This document shows, one piece after another, positions 1 through 7,742 of a DNA stretch of 64,000 bases (its first letter is position 1; every line of letters begins with the position of its first letter). The DNA is taken from the NCBI RefSeq assembly GCF_023656565.1, contig NZ_JAMOKG010000001.1:192456-256455 (forward strand), in the 5' to 3' direction. The position numbers and the translations under genes are program-made. Source of the DNA: Flavobacterium tyrosinilyticum. GTDB taxonomy: Bacteria > Bacteroidota > Bacteroidia > Flavobacteriales > Flavobacteriaceae. Below the pieces are notes generated by a model. The model ran no database searches. It saw only the letters and a program-made list of their open reading frames with translations, and was not told the origin of the DNA.

Positions 1-279
1 TTCTATTTTCTGCGCGGTCAATCTTAAAGCATCACCCAAAGCCGTAACTCCAGTCGCTTTTAAATCAACCATTTGAAAAGATGCCAAATCCGTCAAAGGA
101 ATAATTTGCTGCGCCGTAGTGTCAAAAGTAATGACGCTTAAAAAAGCAGTTTCTATGGCTTGCGGATTTTGTCGCAACGAACTGATCATCATTTGTACGC
201 CGTTTTTAACAGCTTCAATAGGTTCGCCAGTCATTGAACCAGATGTGTCTAAAAGTAAATATACAGGCAGTCTTCTCAT
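1..279 (-). CDS. VWA-domain protein, TerY/YegL-like (3' part missing)
   Basis: The gene starts at an ATG whose complement lies at 277-279 and runs off the left edge, so only 93 N-terminal residues are present. The reading begins MRRLPVYLLLDTSGSM, a von Willebrand factor A fold with the MIDAS metal-ion motif DTSGSM at about residues 11-16. TerY/YegL-type VWA proteins regularly accompany TerD and TelA genes, so this gene probably belongs to the same stress system and may act as a metal-dependent adhesion or scaffold factor. It is separated from the upstream TerD gene by 179 bases containing a large inverted repeat, so it may be transcribed separately. Family is clear; exact role is inferred. 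Confidence 0.85.
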   Translation of the reverse strand, partial: MRRLPVYLLLDTSGSMTGEPIEAVKNGVQMMISSLRQNPQAIETAFLSVITFDTTAQQIIPLTDLASFQMVDLKATGVTALGDALRLTAQKIE

Positions 280-388
280 GATATAACGATTTATACAGGA
301 ATAATATAGGTTGGAGTTTCAAAAGCGCTATAAATATTAGAGCTTCTTTTTAAAGTCGCTACTAAAAATGAAATAATGCATGAAAATA

Positions 389-440
389 TTACAAGTTTCT
401 CAGCTTGATCATCAGAGATATATCACCTGAGAAACTGTAA
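389..440 (-). terminator. Inverted repeat between the ter operon and the VWA gene, possible terminator
   Basis: Perfect 10-bp arms AGTTTCTCAG (394-403) and CTGAGAAACT (427-436) are extended outwards by four more pairs around one bulged base. The loop is about 23 nt. There is no long U-tract in the minus direction, so it may be an attenuator or operator for the VWA gene instead of a classical terminator. Confidence 0.5.
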
Positions 441-458
441 TCTATTAATGTTTTCAAT

Positions 459-1118
459 TTATAGGTAAGATTGTACTATTTTATGAATAGTCTGTCCTAA
501 AAAAGTATCGTCTGTTGGATCTCCAATTGCGCTGAATTTCCATTCTCCATTACGTTTGTACAATTTACCCATAATGATAGAACGCTTGTTTACATATTGA
601 CGGTCTGCGGCTACATTATACGAAGCAAATTCAGAAACTACTTTGGTTGGAGTTCCTTCATACATTCTAATTTTTGCATAAGGAATTTGAGAAAAGTCTT
701 CTTTTCCTGCATTATTCAAAAAGAAAAATATCTGATTTACTTTGGCATCAACTTTTGAAAGGTCAACTGTAATAATTTCATTATCCAAACCATCGTCACC
801 GCCTGTATCACCTGCAAGGTCATCACCAGTATGTTTCAATGCACCATCTACACTTATCAATTTACCTTTTGGCAAACCAAATTGTTGTAAAACCTCTACT
901 CTGTAAAGTGGGGAATACAAATGATCGCATAGTTTGTTTTGATCGTCGATTAATACACAGCTTAAATCTAAATCAATATCCACTACATTTTTTGATAATC
1001 CTAAAAAGCCTTTTGTTTCAATAGCTCCCCAGTTTACTCCAACACAAAAGTTGGTTAATGTTTCACCACTAGTTTTTCTTAAATCAATTTTTTGACCTTT
1101 GGTTAAGTTAATTGCCAT
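459..1118 (-). CDS. TerD-domain protein, long form
   Basis: A 219-residue protein beginning MAINLTKGQKIDLRK, the usual TerD-family opening. TerD domains are beta-sandwich calcium-binding modules linked to tellurite, phage and stress resistance. The acidic calcium site is visible as DLDLSC near residue 50 and GDDLAGDTGGDDGLDNE near residue 100. It belongs to the longer subtype that reads CVGVNWGAIE near residue 25, unlike the GLGWD subtype encoded next door. The nearest relative in the window is the 202-residue protein at 3791-4399. It is last in a tight minus-strand operon, 19 bases after the preceding TerD gene. Which of the named TerD/E/F/X/Z proteins it corresponds to cannot be decided from the sequence alone. 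Confidence 0.9.
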   Translation of the reverse strand: MAINLTKGQKIDLRKTSGETLTNFCVGVNWGAIETKGFLGLSKNVVDIDLDLSCVLIDDQNKLCDHLYSPLYRVEVLQQFGLPKGKLISVDGALKHTGDDLAGDTGGDDGLDNEIITVDLSKVDAKVNQIFFFLNNAGKEDFSQIPYAKIRMYEGTPTKVVSEFASYNVAADRQYVNKRSIIMGKLYKRNGEWKFSAIGDPTDDTFLGQTIHKIVQSYL

Positions 1119-1137
1119 TTGAGTTAATATTTTAAAA

Positions 1138-1689
1138 TTAATTATATTTATTTAAGTAATCTTGTAAACCGCCTTTCATTCCAATACCAACAGCTTCAAA
1201 TTTCCACTCTTCATTTCTTTTGTAAATTCTACCAAATTCTACGGCCGTTTCTATAGAAAAATCTTCGTCAAGTTCATATTTTACTAACTCAACATTAGAT
1301 TGATCTAAAATTCTAATAAATGAATTTCTAACTTGTCCAAAATTTTGTCTTTTTGTATCTGCATGATGAATGGTAACCACAAAACAGATTTCGTGAACTT
1401 CTGGAGAAATTTTCGATAAGTCGATGTATACTTTTTCATCATCGCCGTCACCATCTCCTGTTAAGTTATCACCTGCATGCGTAACTGCTTGATCTGGAGA
1501 TTTTAAATTATTGTAATAAATAAAATGATTGTCATTTGGAATTTTTCCATTTGCACCAACTAAAAAAACTGAAGCATCCAAATCAAAACTTGATCCTGTG
1601 TTGCTTGAATTACTATCCCATCCTAATCCAACAGTAAATTTTGGAGCATCGATACTTTGTCTTTGTCCTTTTTCTAAGTTAATTGCCAT
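1138..1689 (-). CDS. TerD-domain protein, short form
   Basis: A 183-residue TerD-family protein starting MAINLEKGQRQS. It shows the family hallmarks GLGWD near residue 23, FDLDAS near 36, and the acidic stretch GDNLTGDGDGDDE near residue 75, all expected to bind calcium. It also has the conserved FGQVRNSFIRI segment. It is closely similar along its whole length to the 184-residue protein at 4403-4957, indicating duplication inside the operon. It lies 9 bases after the 321-residue gene and 19 bases before the long-form TerD gene, consistent with one transcript. Confidence 0.93.
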   Translation of the reverse strand: MAINLEKGQRQSIDAPKFTVGLGWDSNSSNTGSSFDLDASVFLVGANGKIPNDNHFIYYNNLKSPDQAVTHAGDNLTGDGDGDDEKVYIDLSKISPEVHEICFVVTIHHADTKRQNFGQVRNSFIRILDQSNVELVKYELDEDFSIETAVEFGRIYKRNEEWKFEAVGIGMKGGLQDYLNKYN

Positions 1690-1698
1690 TTTATTTTT

Positions 1699-2664
1699 TT
1701 AATTAATATTAATATTCAACATTGTTTTTAAAATATTAGTCTGTTCGTCAACATTCTGTAATTCATCCAGAAAATCGACAGACGAAATTTTTTCTAGATA
1801 TTCATTTAGCACTTCTAAAACACTTTCAGGCAGTGTTGTTTTTATCGTACTAAGTTCATTTTTTAGGTCCGCATTTTTATTTTTCAGCCCTTTTATAATA
1901 ACTTGTTTAGAAGAATCATTTTTAGAAAGATCAATTCCTTTTACAGCTTCTTCATTTAAGAAATAGAATGATTTTTCGTTAGCAACAAAAACAAATTTGT
2001 CATTAGAATCCCTGAATTCATAAACTTCTATAATCTCATTATTACAAACTAATCCGCAACAAAATTTGATCTTAAAACCTAAAATATTTAGTCGTCCTAA
2101 AAGCTTTCTTTCAAATCGTGCGTGTGCATTTTCATATACACTTTTATTAAACTGCGAAAGCTTCTCGTATTGATCAATAGTAATTTCTCTATAATATTCT
2201 GCTTGAATGCTTTGTGAGAAAGTCAACAAATCATTCCAATTAAAAAAAACATCTTTTTCTGTGACAAACAATTGATAGAGTTCTTCTATCTTTCTTGACA
2301 TATTTTGAGCATGAAGCTGCAGTTGTTTTGCAAGCTTTGTCTCCCCGATTTCCGATTTTAATTTTGCTAAAATATCTTCGTTAATGTAAATCTCATCTGA
2401 AATTAAAACATACTGCTGTTCTTTTGATTTTTTTAGTTTTTGAAACAAATCAATTAAACTGTTAGTATATTGAATATGAAAAAGTTCCAATTTATTAATA
2501 TCTAAAATTCTATTTTGTTCGAAGAGTTTATGAATGATTTTTGTTCGTACCAAAACTCCAACAAGATCCTTGTGATTAAAGAAATTGGCTAACAATTCTA
2601 AAACCACTAATTTTCTATTACTCTCTTTTATTATTTCAAGATATCTTTCCTCTTCCTCCTGCAT
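1699..2664 (-). CDS. Uncharacterised ter-operon protein
   Basis: I do not recognise this 321-residue protein. It is soluble, rich in Lys, Glu, Asn and Leu, with no signal peptide or membrane segment. Residues about 1-170 look mostly helical. A central segment near 190-240 contains FCCGLVCNNE and alternating strands, suggesting a small beta domain. The C-terminal third again looks helical or coiled-coil. It sits between the TelA gene (35 bases upstream) and a TerD gene (9 bases downstream), so it is almost certainly co-transcribed with them and part of the Ter system. Possible roles are an adaptor or a partner of TelA; this is inference from context only. Confidence 0.8.
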   Translation of the reverse strand: MQEEEERYLEIIKESNRKLVVLELLANFFNHKDLVGVLVRTKIIHKLFEQNRILDINKLELFHIQYTNSLIDLFQKLKKSKEQQYVLISDEIYINEDILAKLKSEIGETKLAKQLQLHAQNMSRKIEELYQLFVTEKDVFFNWNDLLTFSQSIQAEYYREITIDQYEKLSQFNKSVYENAHARFERKLLGRLNILGFKIKFCCGLVCNNEIIEVYEFRDSNDKFVFVANEKSFYFLNEEAVKGIDLSKNDSSKQVIIKGLKNKNADLKNELSTIKTTLPESVLEVLNEYLEKISSVDFLDELQNVDEQTNILKTMLNININ

Positions 2665-2699
2665 TTATTTAATTTCCAAACATTCAATTTTTATTAATC

Positions 2700-3785
2700 T
2701 TAGCTTACAACGCCTTTTTTCAATTCTTGTTCTAGACTTTGTAAACCGGCATCAAGTTGTCTTCTGGTTTCTGCACCTTGCTCATGAATTTGCTTCACTT
2801 CTGTCAAAGTATCAATCAAAGATTTTGTTGTCATCTTAAGTGTTTCAAGAGAAACGACTGTATTTTCGTTTTCTTTAGCCACTTCAATACTATTTTGTTT
2901 CAGCATTTCAGCGTTTTTCTGTAAAATAGTATTTGTTGTTTCTGATACTTTTCTTTGTACTTCTATATTTTGTTTTTGTCTTTGAAGTGCTACCGCAAGT
3001 GTAAGCTGGTTTTTCCAAACTGGCATTGTTGTAGTCAGTATAGACTGTGCTTTTTCTGCAATAGAAGTGTTATTGTTTTGCACCACTCTAATTTGTGCCA
3101 AAGACTGAAGCATGATAAAACGTACAATCTTCATATCAGCAAGACGTTTATCTAAGCGATTGATGAAAGTTCTTTTATCTGATATTTGATAATCCTGATA
3201 TTGAGCGCTATTTGCTTCCATTACAGCAAGCTCTTCGTTTAATTCTTTAAAACGAATTTGTCCTGCAATAATGTGTTTTTCCATTTCTTTGATAAGATTC
3301 ACATTGCCATCAAACATAGTTTGAAGTGCGCTGTTATCTTTCACAGAATTAATCATTCCTGCTTTTACCTTATTACTGATTTTATCAATATTTACAGTAA
3401 TTCTGTCGTATTCCTGGAATAACTTTTTTACATCAATAATAAACTTATTAAGCAATGGAATTTTTGAAATGAATCTTTTAAACGGACTTTGATTTAACTG
3501 TTCAACGTCTATATAATTCAATTCAGTCAATAAATCATTAATCAAACCTCCTACTTCGCCAGAATTATAAGTTCTTACATTCGTTAAGAAATTATCGCTT
3601 TGTTTAGCAATAGAATTTTGAATTTCGGCGCCATAATTCAGAATAGAATTGGCGTCATTTTCATTCAATTGATTCGAAATGCTTTTATAACTATTTACTT
3701 CTGCTTCTGTAATTGAAGCTAAGTTTACATTTCCATCTTTATCAATCAAAGCAGTATTCTCCTGAGTAACTAATTGATTTTCCAT
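2700..3785 (-). CDS. TelA-family toxic-anion resistance protein
   Basis: A 361-residue protein matching the TelA/KlaA family of toxic-anion (tellurite) resistance proteins. It has a long, almost wholly helical architecture with conserved family segments NKFIIDVKKLFQEYDRI near residue 112, RLDKRLADMKIVRFIMLQSL near 210 and the TTTMPVWKNQLTLAVALQRQ region near 250. No signal peptide is seen. TelA proteins regularly co-occur with TerD and are thought to take part in a membrane-proximal stress complex; the biochemical activity is unknown. It lies 5 bases downstream of a long-form TerD gene. Family assignment is firm, mechanism is not. Confidence 0.9.
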   Translation of the reverse strand: MENQLVTQENTALIDKDGNVNLASITEAEVNSYKSISNQLNENDANSILNYGAEIQNSIAKQSDNFLTNVRTYNSGEVGGLINDLLTELNYIDVEQLNQSPFKRFISKIPLLNKFIIDVKKLFQEYDRITVNIDKISNKVKAGMINSVKDNSALQTMFDGNVNLIKEMEKHIIAGQIRFKELNEELAVMEANSAQYQDYQISDKRTFINRLDKRLADMKIVRFIMLQSLAQIRVVQNNNTSIAEKAQSILTTTMPVWKNQLTLAVALQRQKQNIEVQRKVSETTNTILQKNAEMLKQNSIEVAKENENTVVSLETLKMTTKSLIDTLTEVKQIHEQGAETRRQLDAGLQSLEQELKKGVVS

Positions 3786-3790
3786 GATTT

Positions 3791-4399
3791 TTATAAGTGA
3801 TTCTGTTGAATTGTAACAATAGTTTGTTCTAATTTTTTATCGCTTGTTGGTACTCCAACTGCATTAAATTTCCATTCGTCATTTCTTTTATAAAAAACAC
3901 CTAAAATCATGGATACGTTTCCAGCAAAGGAAGCATCATTTGCAACATCGTAACGTGCAAATTCTTGAGTTACTCTAGTTGGAGTACCTTCGTATATTCT
4001 GATAGATGCGAAAGGAATATCTTTAAAATCCTGACCTCTAAAACTGTTTATAAAAAACGCAACATGACTTGCAGAAGGCGTTAACTGAGAAAAATCTAAA
4101 GTAATAACTTCATTATCCAATCCGTCGTCACCATTTAAATCTCCTGTTAAATCATCTCCACTGTGTTTAATTGCACGATCATTAGAAATTAATTTTCTAA
4201 AGTTTACCGAATCAATATGATTTTTCTTGTCGTCATAAACAGCACAGCTAGCATCTAGATCTACTGCTTCTTTTTTTGTACCAAAAAAACCTTTTTTCTC
4301 GATTGCTCCCCAATTCACACCTACACAGATGTTTACTAGTTTTGAGCCATTGCTTTTTTCAAGATTAATACGTTGTCCTTTTTCTAAATTAATTGCCAT
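3791..4399 (-). CDS. TerD-domain protein, long form
   Basis: A 202-residue TerD-family protein beginning MAINLEKGQRINLEK, with CVGVNWGAIEKKGFFG near residue 25, DLDASC near 48 and the calcium-type acidic stretch GDDLTGDLNGDDGLDNE near 80. It is the counterpart of the 219-residue protein at 459-1118. It starts 3 bases after the short-form TerD gene at 4403 and is followed at 5 bases by the TelA gene, which implies translational coupling. Together with its short partner it forms one of two short-long TerD pairs in this operon. Confidence 0.92.
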   Translation of the reverse strand: MAINLEKGQRINLEKSNGSKLVNICVGVNWGAIEKKGFFGTKKEAVDLDASCAVYDDKKNHIDSVNFRKLISNDRAIKHSGDDLTGDLNGDDGLDNEVITLDFSQLTPSASHVAFFINSFRGQDFKDIPFASIRIYEGTPTRVTQEFARYDVANDASFAGNVSMILGVFYKRNDEWKFNAVGVPTSDKKLEQTIVTIQQNHL

Positions 4400-4402
4400 A
4401 TC

Positions 4403-4957
4403 TTAGTTATATTTATTTAAATAATCTTCCAATCCGCCTTTCATTCCAACACCCATTGCCTCAAATTTCCACTGTCCATCTTTATTGTAAATTCTTCCAA
4501 ATTCAACTGCAGTTTCGATAGAGAAATCTTCTTCCAATTCGTATTTAACCATTTCTGTATTGTTAGAATCATCTACAATACGAATAAATGAATTACGCAC
4601 TTGTCCAAAATTCTGTCTTCTTTCTTGAGCATCATGAATTGTAACCACGATACAAACTTCTTTTACAGCGGGATTTATTTTAGTTAAATCTATTTTAATT
4701 TGCTCATCATCACCGTCTCCATCCCCTGTTAAATTATCTCCTGTGTGAATAACAGATTCGTCTGGAGCTTTTAGATTATTGTAAAAGATAAAATGAGAAT
4801 CGGATAATATTTTTCCGTTAGCACCAACAATAAAAGCCGAAGCATCAAGATCAAAACTAGAACCTGTACTGCTGTTGTTTGTATCCCATCCTAGACCAAT
4901 TGTAAATTTTGGTGCATTAATATTTTCTCTTTGTCCTTTCTGTAAATTAATAGCCAT
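4403..4957 (-). CDS. TerD-domain protein, short form
   Basis: A 184-residue TerD protein starting MAINLQKGQRENINA with GLGWD, FDLDAS and the GDNLTGDGDGDDE calcium-binding stretch. It closely resembles the 183-residue protein at 1138-1689, differing mainly by conservative substitutions. It follows the PRTase-like gene by 3 bases and precedes the long-form TerD gene by 3 bases. As a family member it is expected to be cytoplasmic and calcium-binding, with a role in resistance to tellurite and other envelope or redox stress. Confidence 0.93.
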   Translation of the reverse strand: MAINLQKGQRENINAPKFTIGLGWDTNNSSTGSSFDLDASAFIVGANGKILSDSHFIFYNNLKAPDESVIHTGDNLTGDGDGDDEQIKIDLTKINPAVKEVCIVVTIHDAQERRQNFGQVRNSFIRIVDDSNNTEMVKYELEEDFSIETAVEFGRIYNKDGQWKFEAMGVGMKGGLEDYLNKYN

Positions 4958-4960
4958 AAT

Positions 4961-5767
4961 CTAATCTATTTTTATTACGTTAATATTGTTTTGATATTCT
5001 AAAATCTGATGATAATTATTACTAATTGCAAGATGAAATAATTCGTTACTTTTTTTTCTAGAAATATTAGAAATTAAATAAGCAAATTGTTTGTCATCAA
5101 GGCTTAATATATATTTTACGATTCTCGTATTGTATTGAAAATCTTCACTATTTACAATAGAGACAATATCTTCTACGTTTTTAACCGCAAAATAATTGTA
5201 ATGATTTTCTATTTTCGGATGAATCTCTTTATTAGTCAATTCTGCGTAGTAAACAAATAGAAAATCTCCTTTCACATTATACTGATCCAAAATTTTATTT
5301 ACTGTATGCTCGTGACTACCTGTTATTTTAATATCGTCTACAAAAATGCATAGTTTGCCTTCAATAAAATTACGATCGATGTAATACGTATCATTCGATA
5401 TTAATTTTACTCTTTGTTCAAAATCTAAATTTCCGTAATCTGTTACGTAAGTTTGATTTCTATAAATTTTAGATTCAATACAAGCTTTTTTCCCATTTTT
5501 AAACAAATAGCTGTTTAGCTCTTTTTTAAAATAATAGCACAAAAAGTTGGATGCAGTTGGAATAGACAAATAAGGACTTGGTAAAATAACAATGTCTTTA
5601 TTTGATAAAATTAAATCTTTATGTTGAGCAACAAATCCGTCGAAAAGATCTTCTGCAAATTTCTCTGCAAAAAACTTATCTCCAAACTTAAATCGGCTGT
5701 ATTCTGCCTCTTCAAAAGGACAGATTTCTTCTTCAGCAATTTTATGTAAACTATAGCTTATATTCAC
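4961..5767 (-). CDS. Phosphoribosyltransferase-like protein of the Ter system
   Basis: A 268-residue cytoplasmic protein. Residues 143-155 read VDDIKITGSHEHT, matching the PRPP-binding loop of type I phosphoribosyltransferases (two acidic residues followed by a T/S-G-x-T-like turn). A pyrophosphate-type loop may be at ILPSPYLSIP (61-70). Ter gene clusters are known to carry a biosynthetic module of PRTase and HAD proteins proposed to make a nucleoside-like metabolite, and the HAD gene lies only 2 bases upstream here. Substrate unknown. The last position of the classical motif is H-T instead of T-T, so divergence in substrate choice is likely. Confidence 0.75.
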   Translation of the reverse strand: MNISYSLHKIAEEEICPFEEAEYSRFKFGDKFFAEKFAEDLFDGFVAQHKDLILSNKDIVILPSPYLSIPTASNFLCYYFKKELNSYLFKNGKKACIESKIYRNQTYVTDYGNLDFEQRVKLISNDTYYIDRNFIEGKLCIFVDDIKITGSHEHTVNKILDQYNVKGDFLFVYYAELTNKEIHPKIENHYNYFAVKNVEDIVSIVNSEDFQYNTRIVKYILSLDDKQFAYLISNISRKKSNELFHLAISNNYHQILEYQNNINVIKID

Positions 5768-5769
5768 TT

Positions 5770-6435
5770 TTATATTTTTAATAGATGTGCATCAAAACCA
5801 AACTTTAATGCTCCATTATAATCAGCAATACTATTATCGCCAATATGTAAAACATCCTTTTTTTCTATTTTTTTATACTTATTAACTTCATCAAATACCA
5901 GTTTAAAAATTTCAGTATTTGGTTTTGAAAATCCGACTTCATCAGAATATATCTGAAATTTTAAGTATTCGACCAGATCATAATGTTCCAATATTTTTCT
6001 TAAAACCTTCCCCTTAATAAATGCTGTATTACTCAAAATATTTATCGATTTACCTTGATTGGTCACTTCTTTAAACATCTTTTCAATATCAGAATAAATT
6101 AAAACTGGCTTATATTTTAAAAATAGTTCTTCTGTATGGCCATAAAACTCCTTTAAGCGATCTGTACCATTTTTATCAAAATCAACATTTAAAGCCGCTA
6201 AAATTAAATAATAAATTTCGTACGTATCAATATTTAATCCTGTTTTTTCGTTAATATTATTGCATAAAACATCGTAGTATCTTACGACTTCATTTACCCT
6301 TTCAATTCCATGCTCTATTTCAAAAAAGTCCTTAAATAATAGATTTCTTTTTTGTTTAAATTCTGGATTTGATTTTATTAATGTCAGCCACAAATCAAAA
6401 GAAAGATGGCTGTAATTTTCATGATTTATTTTCAA
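5770..6435 (-). CDS. HAD-superfamily hydrolase of the Ter system
   Basis: A 221-residue HAD-fold protein. Motif I is FDLWLTL with the nucleophile Asp14; motif II is Ser135 in ILSNTAF; motif III is Lys171 in GFSKPNTEIF; motif IV is HIGDNSIAD with Asp200 and Asp205. The second Asp of the usual DxDxT phosphatase motif is replaced by Trp16. That is unusual for a phosphatase and recalls haloacid-dehalogenase-type or divergent members. It lies between a TerD gene (9 bases upstream) and the PRTase-like gene (2 bases downstream), so it probably works in the same pathway, perhaps on a phosphorylated product. Fold certain, activity uncertain. Confidence 0.85.
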   Translation of the reverse strand: MKINHENYSHLSFDLWLTLIKSNPEFKQKRNLLFKDFFEIEHGIERVNEVVRYYDVLCNNINEKTGLNIDTYEIYYLILAALNVDFDKNGTDRLKEFYGHTEELFLKYKPVLIYSDIEKMFKEVTNQGKSINILSNTAFIKGKVLRKILEHYDLVEYLKFQIYSDEVGFSKPNTEIFKLVFDEVNKYKKIEKKDVLHIGDNSIADYNGALKFGFDAHLLKI

Positions 6436-6444
6436 GTATCTCGT

Positions 6445-7020
6445 TTATTTAATTATTTCTCCCGAATAATATTTCTCCAAGAAGAAACCTAAATCGGCTC
6501 TGTAGCCAATTCCTGAAGCCTCAAATCTCCAGTTACCGTTTCTCTTATATAATCTTCCGAATTCGACACCTGTTTCAATAGAAAAATCTTCTCCTAATTC
6601 ATATTTAGCAATCTCCTGACCATTGGCATCGTCAACAATTCTAATATAAGAATTTCGGACCTGACCAAAGTTTTGCTTTCTGCGCTCAAAATCTTCAATT
6701 GTAACTACAAAAAGAATTTCTTCTATTGCATCGTTAATTTTAGCTAAATCTACCTTTATCGCTTCATCATCGTCTCCATCACTATTTCCTCCAGTAGGAT
6801 CGTCACCTGTATGCAATAAAGCTCCATCTGGAGATGATAAATTATTATAAAAAACAAAATAGCTTTCACCTAAAAGTTTTCTGTCAGCATTAATCATAAT
6901 GGCTGAAGCATCCAAATCAAAATCATGGCCCGTTCCTTCATTTGGATCCCATCCTAAACCAACAGTAATATTAGACAGGCCTATATCAATTTTTTGTCCT
7001 TTTTGTAAATTTATTGCCAT
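6445..7020 (-). CDS. TerD-domain protein, first gene of the ter operon
   Basis: A 191-residue TerD protein starting MAINLQKGQKIDIG with GLGWDPNEG, FDLDASA and the acidic stretch GDDPTGGNSDGDDDEA. It is of the short GLGWD subtype but carries an extra C-terminal stretch ending EKYYSGEIIK. It is the promoter-proximal gene of the minus-strand operon. The 338 bases upstream contain no exact TAnnTTTG box in the right orientation, so its promoter may depend on another sigma factor or be divergent. Role as for other TerD proteins: calcium-binding stress factor. Confidence 0.92.
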   Translation of the reverse strand: MAINLQKGQKIDIGLSNITVGLGWDPNEGTGHDFDLDASAIMINADRKLLGESYFVFYNNLSSPDGALLHTGDDPTGGNSDGDDDEAIKVDLAKINDAIEEILFVVTIEDFERRKQNFGQVRNSYIRIVDDANGQEIAKYELGEDFSIETGVEFGRLYKRNGNWRFEASGIGYRADLGFFLEKYYSGEIIK

Positions 7021-7358
7021 TATATTATTTTATATTAAAAAAATTAACTTGCACAATAATACGAAAAAGAAGACCATTAATAATGAGGAAAACCGTAAAA
7101 GCAAAAAAATTATCAACAAATTAAAGTACAATTCTATTAAAATTGCGTTGATTTAATTTTTACATAATAAATTATTTACCAACAAAAAATTACGACAAAG
7201 ATTTATCTTAAACTAATGAGAATACAAGACCGAGCAAAAAACAAACATTATTGCTATATTTACATTTTATTCTAAAAACTCAAAATTGAAATTATAAGTG
7301 CTTTTATTAAAGATCAATTCTTAGTTTACAATATTTCTAAAATTACATCAGCATTAAA
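7021..7358. other. Intergenic region between divergent ter operon and DUF983 gene
   Basis: A very A+T-rich 338-bp spacer that must hold promoters for both directions. I found no exact TAnnTTTG box for either gene; the closest on the plus strand is TATATTTA near 7254-7261. No convincing palindrome, RNA gene or ORF is seen. Confidence 0.6.
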
Positions 7359-7742
7359 ATGTTTAAAAGAGGTTCCAAATTAAATAGCATTATAACAGGA
7401 AGTTGTCCAAAATGCCAAAAAGAAAGCATGTATGAAGACAAAAATCCGCTTCATTTGAGTAAAGTTCTCAAAATGAACGAGCATTGCAGCCATTGCGGAT
7501 TCAAATACCAAATTGAACCTTCTTTTTTTTATGGCGCAATGTATGTTAGTTACGGATTAAATGTTGCGGTAGGAATTGCAGCTTTTATTGTTTCGTTTGT
7601 CTTTTTTGGAGCCACAATCGAACAAGCCTTTATTGCAATTATCTTGACATTAGTTGCATTGTTTCCTTTTGTACTTCGTCTTTCAAGAAACTTATACATT
7701 AATATGTTTGTTTCTTACGATCCTAATGCCGGTCAGGAGTAA
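7359..7742 (+). CDS. DUF983 family membrane protein
   Basis: A 127-residue protein of the DUF983 family. An N-terminal zinc-ribbon-like half has CPKC near residue 18 and CSHC near 43. Two hydrophobic helices follow (about 60-85 and 88-110), with LSRNLYINMF near the end. Function is unknown. It ends convergently with the FAD oxidoreductase, the two 3' ends overlapping by 20 bases. Confidence 0.88.
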   Translation: MFKRGSKLNSIITGSCPKCQKESMYEDKNPLHLSKVLKMNEHCSHCGFKYQIEPSFFYGAMYVSYGLNVAVGIAAFIVSFVFFGATIEQAFIAIILTLVALFPFVLRLSRNLYINMFVSYDPNAGQE

